In this document: positions 1-6,129 of the stretch, one piece after another
How the letters are laid out: each line of letters starts with the position of its first letter
How positions within the stretch are numbered: position 1 is the stretch's first letter
Assembly: GCA_044337705.1 (NCBI GenBank)
Contig: JBIINB010000173.1
Span: forward strand, 1 to 8,225
Direction of reading: 5' to 3'
Source: JBEISR01 sp044337705
Lineage (GTDB): Bacteria; Planctomycetota; Planctomycetia; Pirellulales; Pirellulaceae
Length of the DNA stretch: 8,225 nucleotides
The notes under the pieces: model-generated
What the model was told of the DNA's origin: nothing
Seen by the model: the letters and a program-made list of their open reading frames with translations, nothing else
Databases searched by the model: none
Translations under genes and position numbers: made by a program

Positions 1-11
1 GTCGTCGTTCC

Positions 12-755
12 TTAGTCACGATCCATCACCTCCATGCACAATTCCATGTATGCCCTGGTACCACGCGACCGAGGCGCATATTCCAGTACCGACTTCCCGT
101 GGCTGGGGGCTTCCGCCACCGCAACGTCTCGGGGAATCACCGTATCGAAAACCACTTCACCGAAAAAATCCCGCACTTCGTCTTCAACTTCGCGAGTCAG
201 TTCCAACCCGCCGTCGACCATCGTCAGCAAGATTCCTCCAAAAGCAAGCTTTCCCTGTCTCTTTTGCATTACGTCGCGGATCACTTCGATCATCTGCGTC
301 AGCCCTTCCATGGCGTAGTATTCGCACTGGATCGGGATCAGAACTTCCTGGCTTGAGGCCAGTGCCGATTGAGTTAAAGTACCAAGCGAAGGTGGGCAAT
401 CGATCAGCACTAGGTCGAACCCGGACATCCCAGCATCCAGGTGCTTTCGCAGCACACCGCCTTCGCTTCCTGACGCATGCAGGCGATCGACATCCTGAAG
501 TGTGCGACAGCCGGGCAGCACCTGGAATTTTCGATGCGAGGTCGCGAGGATGCTGGACCGAATCGAATCCTCCAGCAGCAATGGATGCTGGATGGCTGGG
601 ACCAGCCCTAGACCACTGGTGGCATTGCACTGAGGATCTAGATCGATCAGAAGCGTTTGGGCGCCTGCGCGAGCGGCGGTAGCGGCCAAGTTGACCGCGG
701 TCGTGGTCTTTCCCACGCCCCCTTTCTGATTCGCGATACAGACAATCCTTGCCAC
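12..755 (-). CDS. parA: ParA/Soj chromosome-partitioning ATPase
   Basis: Deviant-Walker ATPase that, in this family, binds DNA non-specifically when ATP-bound and moves or loads ParB-parS complexes during chromosome segregation. From the chosen start the protein has 247 residues, normal for a Soj-type ParA without an N-terminal HTH domain. Visible motifs: KGGVGKT (11-17, deviant Walker A with signature Lys11), LLIDLDPQ (35-42, Walker A'), LVLIDCPP (115-122, Walker B), the CEYYAMEGL segment (134-142), and IPRDVAVAEAPSHGKSVLEY (207-226). The GTG start at 755 is chosen over upstream ATGs because a strong AAGGAGGT sits 8 nt before it and the protein then begins at the usual MARIVCIANQKGG. The upstream 41 codons of the open frame do not resemble the family. 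Oddity: the usual Arg-Thr in the TMxDxRTxL segment is Gly-Leu here (TMVDGGLEL, 178-186). Two parS-like sites lie upstream. parB is not visible; the left edge comes 11 nt after the stop codon. Confidence 0.95.
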   Translation of the reverse strand: MARIVCIANQKGGVGKTTTAVNLAATAARAGAQTLLIDLDPQCNATSGLGLVPAIQHPLLLEDSIRSSILATSHRKFQVLPGCRTLQDVDRLHASGSEGGVLRKHLDAGMSGFDLVLIDCPPSLGTLTQSALASSQEVLIPIQCEYYAMEGLTQMIEVIRDVMQKRQGKLAFGGILLTMVDGGLELTREVEDEVRDFFGEVVFDTVIPRDVAVAEAPSHGKSVLEYAPRSRGTRAYMELCMEVMDRD

Positions 756-763
756 CGGCAGCC

Positions 764-771
764 ACCTCCTT
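764..771 (-). promoter_or_regulatory. Ribosome binding site that sets the parA GTG start
   Basis: The minus strand reads AAGGAGGT, a full Shine-Dalgarno match, 8 nt before the GTG at 755-753. No comparable site precedes the upstream in-frame ATGs at 878, 857 or 794. It therefore decides the start codon of parA. Confidence 0.85.
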
Positions 772-896
772 GCGGCTCCTGCTTGGCTCTCCATCCACCC
801 ACCGCCGCGTCTGTCCAAGCGGTCGGGATGATACGAATCCAGCCGATCGGATTCCATCCCAAAAGCGCCAACGCCCAAAGAACCGAAATCGCAGCA

Positions 897-910
897 GTTC
901 CACGTGGAAC
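897..910. promoter_or_regulatory. parS: parS-like centromere site (GTTCCACGTGGAAC)
   Basis: This is a perfect 14-bp palindrome with the CACGTG core. It differs from the classical bacterial parS core (GTTTCACGTGAAAC) only by one symmetric T-to-C change per arm, a variant that occurs among natural parS sites. It lies 141 bp upstream of the parA GTG, as expected for a ParB-binding site at a par locus. Its centre is 198 bp from that of the second site. The identification rests on the motif plus the adjacent parA. Confidence 0.82.
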
Positions 911-1094
911 CGCTTTCCCTTTGGGGACTTTTGGGCAGTGCATCCGTAAACAGGCTATCCTGCTGCCTGCGGAAACAGAACGTCGGCCGTACTCGACATG
1001 GTCGTTCCCCCAGGGCTTGGCTTTGCTAGCTCCAGGGGAGAAAAACCGCAGTGGTACCTACTGCCGAGGGGCCAACGCTTGGCGAAGCGAGTCG

Positions 1095-1108
1095 GTTTCA
1101 CGTGAAAC
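1095..1108. promoter_or_regulatory. parS: parS centromere site (GTTTCACGTGAAAC)
   Basis: This is a perfect 14-bp palindrome identical to the core of the conserved bacterial parS consensus TGTTTCACGTGAAACA. The outermost consensus T and A are replaced by G (1094) and T (1109). It lies 8 bp past the DUF1015 stop codon and upstream of parA. ParB/Spo0J dimers bind such sites, spread along flanking DNA and help load SMC near the replication origin. Confidence 0.92.
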
Positions 1109-1116
1109 TGGGTAAA

Positions 1117-2436
1117 TCAGCTGAGCGGATGCACCACCAGACCGCTCACCAGTTTCGGATAGAAGTAAGTGCTTTTAGCTGGCATCCGTTCCTGATGCAG
1201 ACTGACGGCGCGAATATGGTCGATCGTAGCGGGCATGACCAGAGCGGCCAAAGGGTAGGTTTTGTGACCTTCCAGTTTGCCACGGAGACCATCGATCACC
1301 TCTTGGACCAGATGCACATAGGTCGGTTTGGGCATCTCCTTCAGTCCCAGCAGATCCTCGAACACAAGGCGATGGAGGATGGCGACTCCCAAGCCTCGCC
1401 AGTCGCCGCTCTGATCCGCCGCGATCTCCGCCATTCTCGCGTTCGCCTCCGGCTTGGCGGTGATCAGAACCCAGGCATCCGAAGCTCGGCTGTAGATCGC
1501 CATCACTTCCTGCTCATCCCACCGTTCCATCTGCCTCCAGACCCCTTCAGCCGCCTCGGGTCCATTCCCTGCCGCCTCCAGTTCGAAATGCCCACTCAGC
1601 CTCTCCTTCAGCTGCTCGGTCGTCATCTCCGGGACACCCTCCAGCAGTCGATGGGTGGGCAGGACGACCAGTCCCGGATCGTGCATAGAGACCAACTGGG
1701 TCAGCACAAAATTCGCGGGATGGTCAGGTGGCAAAGCCCCATGCTTGGCCACTAATTCGTCTCGATAATTGCAAGCTGTCTCGTAGCGATGATGGCCATC
1801 GGCGACGAACATTGGCAGAGGTTCCATCAGCGCCGCAACCTGATGGATGATCTGCATCTGGGTAATCGGCCACATGCGATGGATGACTCCCAGGTGATCG
1901 GTCGCCTCCAGTCCCTGCACCCCTGCCGTCGCATCGTCAATCGCATGCTGGATCTGATTTTCAGGGTCGGGATAGAGCCCAAAAATCTGGCTAAGATTCG
2001 CCTGCGTCGCTCGAGTCAGTCGCAGCCGATCATCCTTCGCTTTGGCATGAGTCTGCTCATGCGGGTAGATGTTTCCTTCGCCGAACCGCTGCAACCGAAC
2101 GCGAGCCATGAAGCCTTTGCGGATCTTGGTGCGCCCGTCGACATCGAACTGCTGCTGGTATGCATAAATCGCTGGATCCGATTCCAGCTGCAATGTCCCA
2201 TCTCCCTTCCAATCCCTGAAGATCCTGGCAGCTCGACGGTATATCTCATCCGCATCCGAATCCGTCGACTCGGGCCGATTCAACTCCAGACGCAGAAAAT
2301 TGAAGGGGGAGAGGCGGTAGAGATGATCCTGAAGCTGGCTGTCGACCACGTCGTACGGTGGTGCAATGCAATCGCTTAGCGATCCAACTTGCGCGAGGTT
2401 GTAACGTAGACCACGAAAGGCTTGGATCTGTGGCAT
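1117..2436 (-). CDS. DUF1015 family protein
   Basis: A 439-residue protein, the usual length for the DUF1015 family (PF06245), which is widespread in bacteria and archaea; I know of no firm function for this clade. Family motifs are clear: CIAPPYDVV (23-31), SPFNFLRLEL (43-52), RKGFMARVRL (106-115 region), YPHEQT with a following KxDRL (about 114-128), VADGHHRYET (201-210) and the C-terminal MPAKSTYFYPKLVSGL (about 418-433). The His, Asp and Glu residues of the HEQT and DGHHR motifs look like an active or ligand-binding site; this is an inference. No signal peptide or membrane segment is seen, so it is probably cytoplasmic. The ATG at 2436 has AGGAG 11 nt upstream. The gene lies 104 bp after trpF in the same direction and ends 8 bp before a parS site. 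A TACAAT at 2496-2491 could be a -10 box for its own promoter. Confidence 0.93.
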   Translation of the reverse strand: MPQIQAFRGLRYNLAQVGSLSDCIAPPYDVVDSQLQDHLYRLSPFNFLRLELNRPESTDSDADEIYRRAARIFRDWKGDGTLQLESDPAIYAYQQQFDVDGRTKIRKGFMARVRLQRFGEGNIYPHEQTHAKAKDDRLRLTRATQANLSQIFGLYPDPENQIQHAIDDATAGVQGLEATDHLGVIHRMWPITQMQIIHQVAALMEPLPMFVADGHHRYETACNYRDELVAKHGALPPDHPANFVLTQLVSMHDPGLVVLPTHRLLEGVPEMTTEQLKERLSGHFELEAAGNGPEAAEGVWRQMERWDEQEVMAIYSRASDAWVLITAKPEANARMAEIAADQSGDWRGLGVAILHRLVFEDLLGLKEMPKPTYVHLVQEVIDGLRGKLEGHKTYPLAALVMPATIDHIRAVSLHQERMPAKSTYFYPKLVSGLVVHPLS

Positions 2437-2447
2437 CGGTCCGAGTG

Positions 2448-2452
2448 CTCCT
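2448..2452 (-). promoter_or_regulatory. Ribosome binding site of the DUF1015 gene
   Basis: The minus strand reads AGGAG, 11 nt before the ATG at 2436. The spacing is slightly long but acceptable. It supports this start, which also gives the family's normal N-terminus. Confidence 0.55.
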
Positions 2453-2490
2453 GGCAGCGTGGGCGATCGACAAGTCAGACGAATTGCCGA

Positions 2491-2496
2491 ATTGTA
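2491..2496 (-). promoter_or_regulatory. Possible -10 box for the DUF1015 gene
   Basis: The minus strand reads TACAAT (5 of 6 to the sigma-70 -10 consensus), 54 nt upstream of the DUF1015 ATG in the 104-bp gap after trpF. No good -35 is found at 16-18 nt. It is a weak candidate; the gene may simply be co-transcribed with trpF. Confidence 0.2.
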
Positions 2497-2540
2497 ACGG
2501 ATTCCCTGACCGCCAAAAGGTCGCCTGCTGCCGGGATCTC

Positions 2541-3224
2541 CTAGCCTTCTGCAGGAGGAAAGGTCAGACCAGAAAACGCCGCGATAGCCTCCTGGATAAA
2601 GCCCGCCAACTTCTCAGGATCCTTTTTGCCAGGCGCTGTTTCGACACCACTGGCCGTGTCGACTGCGTCAGGACGCACCGTCTGAATGGCCTCCGCCACA
2701 TTTTCAGGTCGCAGACCTCCCGCCAGGATCATGGGCGTTGCTCCCAAGCATCCAGGACGAGGAACGAGGAGATCCCAACGAGCGACCCGACCAGTTCCCC
2801 CCTTTTCCAAGGGAGCATAGGCGTCGATCAATAAACCGCTCACCCCACTGGCAACCCAACTCTCCGCGCAGGCCGCATCGGGATCTCCTCTCCAACCGAT
2901 CGCCTTGATTCGCGGAGGACCGCCCCAATCGGCCCAGTCCTGCGGCCGCTCGGATCCATGCAGTTGGACTCGGTCCAGCCTTGCGGTCTTCGCCACCTCG
3001 GCTACCCATCTGGGGTCTGCATCGACGAAGACACCAACGCGCAAAGCCTGGCGCGGCGTCGGACGATTCCAGGAGCCAACAACTTCCGGCGCAATGAAGC
3101 GAGGGCTTCCCACATAGAAATTGAACCCCACTGCATCGGCCCCAAGTTGGACTGCAAGTTGATAGTCCCGCTGGTCGACTATGCCGCAGATCTTGATTCG
3201 AAAGTCAGGTTTGCTGCTTTGCAT
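2541..3224 (-). CDS. trpF: Phosphoribosylanthranilate isomerase (tryptophan biosynthesis)
   Basis: TrpF converts N-(5-phosphoribosyl)anthranilate to 1-(o-carboxyphenylamino)-1-deoxyribulose-5-phosphate, the third step from chorismate to tryptophan, in the cytoplasm. The 227 residues cover a complete single-domain TIM barrel. Visible are KICG (11-14) with catalytic-base Cys13, GFNFYVGSPRFI (33-44), VQLHG (86-90), LLIDAY with the likely general acid Asp134, GGTG (142-145), LAGGL (167-171) and VDTASGVETAPGKKD (188-202), the phosphate-binding end of the barrel. All catalytic residues are present, so the enzyme should be active. The ATG at 3224 has only a weak GGA-type ribosome site, but no alternative start exists upstream in frame. 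No other trp gene is in the window, so trpF stands apart from any trp operon here. It is probably first in a transcript with the DUF1015 gene, and it diverges from the membrane-protein gene to its right. Confidence 0.96.
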   Translation of the reverse strand: MQSSKPDFRIKICGIVDQRDYQLAVQLGADAVGFNFYVGSPRFIAPEVVGSWNRPTPRQALRVGVFVDADPRWVAEVAKTARLDRVQLHGSERPQDWADWGGPPRIKAIGWRGDPDAACAESWVASGVSGLLIDAYAPLEKGGTGRVARWDLLVPRPGCLGATPMILAGGLRPENVAEAIQTVRPDAVDTASGVETAPGKKDPEKLAGFIQEAIAAFSGLTFPPAEG

Positions 3225-3264
3225 AGCTATGAATCCAATGCATTTGGTTTCTTGCCTGGTCGCG

Positions 3265-3270
3265 ATTGTA
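3265..3270 (-). promoter_or_regulatory. Possible -10 box of the trpF promoter
   Basis: The minus strand reads TACAAT (5 of 6 to the -10 consensus), 40 nt before the trpF ATG in the divergent intergenic region. The -35 position has no good match. The placement is plausible, but the motif is short and AT-poor surroundings give it little support. Confidence 0.25.
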
Positions 3271-3378
3271 CCATTTCGACGGATTGACTACCGTTGCTTG
3301 GCCTAGCGATTCCCAATGGGATTCGCATCGCCATTGTCGCATGGCCTGTTCCATCTCTCTTGGGTGCACGGTGCTTGG

Positions 3379-4476
3379 ATGAGCAGACTTCGAATAACGG
3401 GAATCTCCGCTTCATCAGTGGCTGGCCTACTGACCCTGTGGGCCGTCTCCATCGCGATCTGCGAGCCGCAACAGATTCACATTCTGGAGATCTATCAGAT
3501 CGAAGGCGGATCTCAGGTCGCCCAAGCGATGAAGTCACTGGATGCCACGGAGGCCGGCGAGCCGTTTCGAAATCTTCAAAAGCATCTCCAGCAAAGCAAC
3601 CCCAAGCAGGCCATCCATCGGATGAAGGTGAGGGTGATCGAGCGAGGCACTGGCACATCATCCCAAGATGGCTGTCGAGCGATCCTGGCTTTGGAAGCCG
3701 ACGAGCGACTGGAGGCAGGGGGAGTTCAGGAGGCCCTCCGCGGATGGCAGGCTGATTCAGAAACTCCCGTGCCTATCGTTGGCAGCGATCCACTTGCCGA
3801 AAAAGCAAAACGGTGGGCAACTTGGAAACGCGACATCGCCCGTCACCAACTGATGCTGCTGACCAAGACGGGCGATCGCCCCGAGGTCCGCAAAATCGCT
3901 TCCGCCGCCAAGTTGGCGTCCTATCAGATATCGAATGACTCGCCGGCTCAGCCTGTAACTCTCTCCTCACCAGTTGATCACTGGAGCCAGTTGATGGAAG
4001 AAGCCTCGACGCTGTCCAATGCCACTTCCCTCACTTCCACCAATCCTCTTCCTCCGCCCAACCAAGAAGCGATGATGTGCCGATCGACCAGTTGGAAGCC
4101 GGTCGCAGGTCCAGTTCGCTTCGGTCGTTTGCTGGCCGCCACAACCACACCCCTCCTTCTATGGGTGGCATATCGAGGATGGATGCAGTTTGCGAAGCGG
4201 CGGGCGAGAAAGAATCAAGCTCCCTGGACGCATTCGCTCCATTCAATGGGCCTTCTTTCGTTTGGTAGGTTGGAATTCAGGGAAGAGACTACCTATCGGA
4301 CTCCAAAGTCATCCCGAAAATTTGGATTGAGCCTCGTTACCGGATGGTGGCTGGAAGCAATCCGCTACTCCTTTCCGCTCCTGGTACTGACCAAGGCCAT
4401 CCTCAATCCCGCTTGGGGACGTTTCTTTTTCTCTCAGCCCATCGCTGCGCTTCCCAAGCTACTGGAATGGTGGTGA
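3379..4476 (+). CDS. Two-TM membrane protein of unknown family, polysaccharide co-polymerase-like topology
   Basis: I do not recognise this 365-residue protein. It has an N-terminal hydrophobic segment (about 8-28) and then about 220 mostly polar residues. These include a helix-prone, charged stretch (about 95-180) and a Ser/Thr/Pro-rich linker (about 195-232). A second membrane segment follows (about 248-267), then a strongly basic stretch FAKRRARK (271-278). The roughly 90-residue C-terminal tail is rich in Trp and Phe and has another hydrophobic patch (about 340-352). The basic stretch predicts a cytoplasmic C-terminus and an exported middle domain. This is the layout of Wzz-type chain-length regulators, but no Wzz signature is seen. 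I chose the ATG at 3379 because the membrane segment then lies at the N-terminus. An in-frame ATG at 3316 would add 21 residues; neither has a good ribosome site. The gene is upstream of an ExeA-like ATPase in the same direction, which fits a membrane partner for it. Confidence 0.7.
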   Translation: MSRLRITGISASSVAGLLTLWAVSIAICEPQQIHILEIYQIEGGSQVAQAMKSLDATEAGEPFRNLQKHLQQSNPKQAIHRMKVRVIERGTGTSSQDGCRAILALEADERLEAGGVQEALRGWQADSETPVPIVGSDPLAEKAKRWATWKRDIARHQLMLLTKTGDRPEVRKIASAAKLASYQISNDSPAQPVTLSSPVDHWSQLMEEASTLSNATSLTSTNPLPPPNQEAMMCRSTSWKPVAGPVRFGRLLAATTTPLLLWVAYRGWMQFAKRRARKNQAPWTHSLHSMGLLSFGRLEFREETTYRTPKSSRKFGLSLVTGWWLEAIRYSFPLLVLTKAILNPAWGRFFFSQPIAALPKLLEWW

Positions 4477-4656
4477 CTCGAACGAAGGGGGGGCAGAGAG
4501 ATACAACAGTCCCCCCTGAACACCACCAGCCGTACGGAAGGAATGCTTCGCGATCGCGTCGAGCCCGTGCTCCGACTGTGCGCAGTACCCCATGCCTTGA
4601 AAGGTTGAGCTCTTCCTGTCGCCCCATGCCGGACGGGCCATGTGACTTAGAGCAAC

Positions 4657-4698
4657 GCGTTAGTTTCAGCAGACCGATAGCGCGGAATTGTTTTTTTT
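4657..4698 (+). terminator. Weak candidate intrinsic terminator upstream of the ATPase gene
   Basis: GCGTTA (4657-4662) pairs with TAGCGC (4678-4683), a 6-bp stem with one G-U pair and a 15-nt loop. Seven bases then separate it from a run of eight T residues at 4691-4698. The stem is short and set back from the T-run, so efficiency would be low. If real it would end transcripts from the membrane-protein gene or attenuate those entering the ATPase gene. Confidence 0.25.
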
Positions 4699-4768
4699 CA
4701 GCGTCGACTGGATTCGGTAGTGCCGATAGTAGGAAGTGCGAAGCCGTCTGACGAGAAACATGCAACCA

Positions 4769-4776
4769 AGAGGTGG
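4769..4776 (+). promoter_or_regulatory. Ribosome binding site that sets the ATPase start
   Basis: AGAGGTGG lies 6 nt before the ATG at 4783. An upstream in-frame start at 4720 has no such site and would add 21 residues of non-family sequence, so 4783 is preferred. Confidence 0.6.
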
Positions 4777-4782
4777 GAATTC

Positions 4783-6087
4783 ATGGACGAAGCCTCACTG
4801 GGTCTGAAGCGATCGCCTGGTCTGGGTATAGCGACATTGGACCGTTACGTTCCTCTGGAGACTCGCGAGTCGATTGTTCGTGAGATCACCAAGACAGTCC
4901 AACGCGGGCTGGGCCCCTGCACTGTGATCGGTGGAATCGGTAGCGGCAAGAGCCTCTTGGCGCAGCGCATCGCACAACAACTGCATGCACACTTCTCTTT
5001 GGTGCTGCTTCATGGGTCAACCCTTCGAAGCGAGGCAAAACTTTATCAATGCTTGGTATCCGAATTGGACATCCCTGTCAGATCGGAGATTAGCCCGGGA
5101 ATAAGAACTGCCGTCCAGGAATTCCTGGTGGCGATGCCAGCTCACGAAGGCGCTGGGCTGCTGATTCTGGTCGATGACGCTCAGTGGTGTTCTCGACGCG
5201 TCTTCGAGGAGCTACTGTTGATGGGAGATTGGACAGATGGTCGAGTGCCTCGTGTCCGATACATCCTGCTCGGGACGCCGCATCTGGAGCATGTCCTACT
5301 ACAGCCCCGCTTGCAGTCCTTGCACCATCGTATCGCCCACCGCAGTTTTCTCCCCTTCTACCAAGCGGAGGAAACCCGCGAGGTTGTTCTAACGAAAATT
5401 AGAATGTCAGGAGGCGACGCACTACAGATTCTATCTGAGGACGCGATGCGATCGATCCATCACCAAACGCAGGGCAATCCGCGATGGGTCGACTACCTCC
5501 TAGACTTCTCCCTGCGGCTCGCCATCGATGAAAAAAGTGGATGCATAGAGCCACCGTTGGTGGAACGTGCCTGGGGTTATCTACAGGGCCTTCAGCAGGA
5601 GGATGGCGACCAGGTCTCCCATAAACTGCCGATCGACTCTGCGTCGGGAGAGTGGATTGAATTCATCGAACTGAACCATTCGGAGTTGGAAGCAGGCAAC
5701 GCGGCAACTCTCAAGGAACCGCCTTCCCTTACCACCATTCCATCGGTTGGTCCCATCGTCGCTGGGGATCAACAACTCCTCGAACACCAAGGGAGTGAAC
5801 CTAAAGTTGCATCAGCTTCGATGGAAGCAACTGAATCGACAAGCGAGACTCAGGTTGTCGTCGAATCGATTCCTCATGTTGATTTCTCTCCATGCCTATC
5901 TGAAGGCCGACATCCCACTTCGGCAGCACATTTTTTCGATCGTGGCCACCAAATCAATTGCTCGGCCTTGCATCGATTCCTCGTTGCTTGGCGACGCGAA
6001 TTGCCTCAACTCGATGTAGCCAAGTCGAACCAGTCGGAAGACGATCGGTTTCGCATATTAGAGATTTCCAGTTCGGAAAATAGTTAA
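4783..6087 (+). CDS. ExeA/GspA-like AAA ATPase with long C-terminal extension
   Basis: A 434-residue P-loop ATPase of the ExeA/GspA type, the family that includes the ATPases found in type II secretion and in PEP-CTERM/exopolysaccharide loci. Motifs: GGIGSGKS (50-57, Walker A, Lys56-Ser57), LLILVDDAQ (126-134, Walker B with Asp131-Asp132), RYILLGTP (159-166, sensor-1 region) and QTQGNPRWVDYLL (228-240, sensor-2 region). Residues 1-45 hold the usual lead-in with Pro24-Leu25-Glu26 and basic helices. Residues from about 285 to 434 match no domain I know: they are acidic, Ser/Thr/Pro-rich and probably largely disordered until a short helical patch with VAWRRELPQL (411-420). No membrane segment is seen, so it should be cytoplasmic and need a membrane partner. 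Candidates are the upstream two-TM protein and the downstream genes. The 173-residue gene starts 57 bp later, which suggests co-transcription. I infer an energising role in surface-polysaccharide assembly from context only. Confidence 0.88.
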   Translation: MDEASLGLKRSPGLGIATLDRYVPLETRESIVREITKTVQRGLGPCTVIGGIGSGKSLLAQRIAQQLHAHFSLVLLHGSTLRSEAKLYQCLVSELDIPVRSEISPGIRTAVQEFLVAMPAHEGAGLLILVDDAQWCSRRVFEELLLMGDWTDGRVPRVRYILLGTPHLEHVLLQPRLQSLHHRIAHRSFLPFYQAEETREVVLTKIRMSGGDALQILSEDAMRSIHHQTQGNPRWVDYLLDFSLRLAIDEKSGCIEPPLVERAWGYLQGLQQEDGDQVSHKLPIDSASGEWIEFIELNHSELEAGNAATLKEPPSLTTIPSVGPIVAGDQQLLEHQGSEPKVASASMEATESTSETQVVVESIPHVDFSPCLSEGRHPTSAAHFFDRGHQINCSALHRFLVAWRRELPQLDVAKSNQSEDDRFRILEISSSENS

Positions 6088-6107
6088 GAAGTCGAATTCA
6101 GGATTTC

Positions 6108-6124
6108 GCGACGGATTCCGTCGC
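6108..6124. repeat. Perfect 8+1+8 palindrome upstream of the 173-residue gene
   Basis: GCGACGGA, a central T, then TCCGTCGC: every base of the two arms is complementary. It lies 20 bp after the ATPase stop and about 6 bp before the Shine-Dalgarno site of the next gene. As RNA it can form a 6-bp GC-rich stem with a GATTC loop. As DNA it has the form of a repressor operator. There is no T-tract, so it is not a typical terminator. It could be an intercistronic processing or stability hairpin, or a regulator site. Confidence 0.6.
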
Positions 6125-6129
6125 CGTAC

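Larger units (their letters stand above)
756..1116. other. Gene-free intergenic region carrying two parS-like sites
   Basis: This 361-base interval lies between the end of the DUF1015 gene and the parA start, which are co-directional. Open frames cross it on both strands, but none has a Shine-Dalgarno site with a recognisable protein, and they run into parA in the wrong frame. It holds the two 14-bp palindromes annotated separately and the parA ribosome binding site. It also holds a small hairpin at 1076-1089 (5-bp stem, GGCG loop) that has no T-tract and is a poor terminator. I see no convincing -35/-10 promoter for parA, although one would be expected here. Confidence 0.7.
4477..4782 (+). 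other. Non-coding interval between the membrane-protein and ATPase genes
   Basis: No frame here gives a recognisable protein, and none continues either neighbour. The interval holds a hairpin with a 7-bp stem, 4486-4492 AGGGGGG pairing with 4511-4517 CCCCCCT (18-nt loop, no T-tract). A 13-bp sequence GCCGTACGGAAGG (4529-4541) recurs at 6123-6135. A 10-bp palindrome CGCGATCGCG lies at 4549-4558. An imperfect stem at 4657-4683 is followed by eight T residues (4691-4698), which could be a weak terminator or a leader element. The ATPase promoter may lie in this interval, but I find no clear -35/-10 pair or sigma-54 site. Confidence 0.5.

Noticed and set aside
50..682. Long open frame on the plus strand opposite parA
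   Set aside because: It is antisense to a certain gene; its product is Arg/Ser/Pro-rich with no family resemblance and no ribosome site.
647..943. Minus-strand open frame with a Trp-rich stretch, considered as a leader peptide
   Set aside because: It overlaps the parA start in another frame and lies upstream of parA, not a trp operon; no terminator/antiterminator pair is seen.
657..1115. Plus-strand open frame across the parA-DUF1015 interval
   Set aside because: It runs through the parA start region and both parS sites, has no Shine-Dalgarno site and no recognisable sequence.
1789..2379. Long open frame on the plus strand opposite the DUF1015 gene
   Set aside because: It is the complement of a clear conserved coding region.
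3234..3248. Near-palindrome around AATGCATT upstream of trpF
   Set aside because: The arms are broken by a one-base bulge; the exact core is only 8 bp.
3284..3309. TTGACT as a possible -35 box for the membrane-protein gene
   Set aside because: No acceptable -10 lies 16-18 nt downstream; the best match is at a 14-nt spacing.
4549..4558. 10-bp palindrome CGCGATCGCG
   Set aside because: GATC- and CGATCG-containing words are common throughout this window, so a short palindrome of this kind is expected by chance.
4344..4751. Open frame overlapping the end of the membrane-protein gene and filling the gap
   Set aside because: The translation is Arg/Ser/Pro/Cys-rich, matches nothing, and does not look like a frameshifted continuation of either neighbour.
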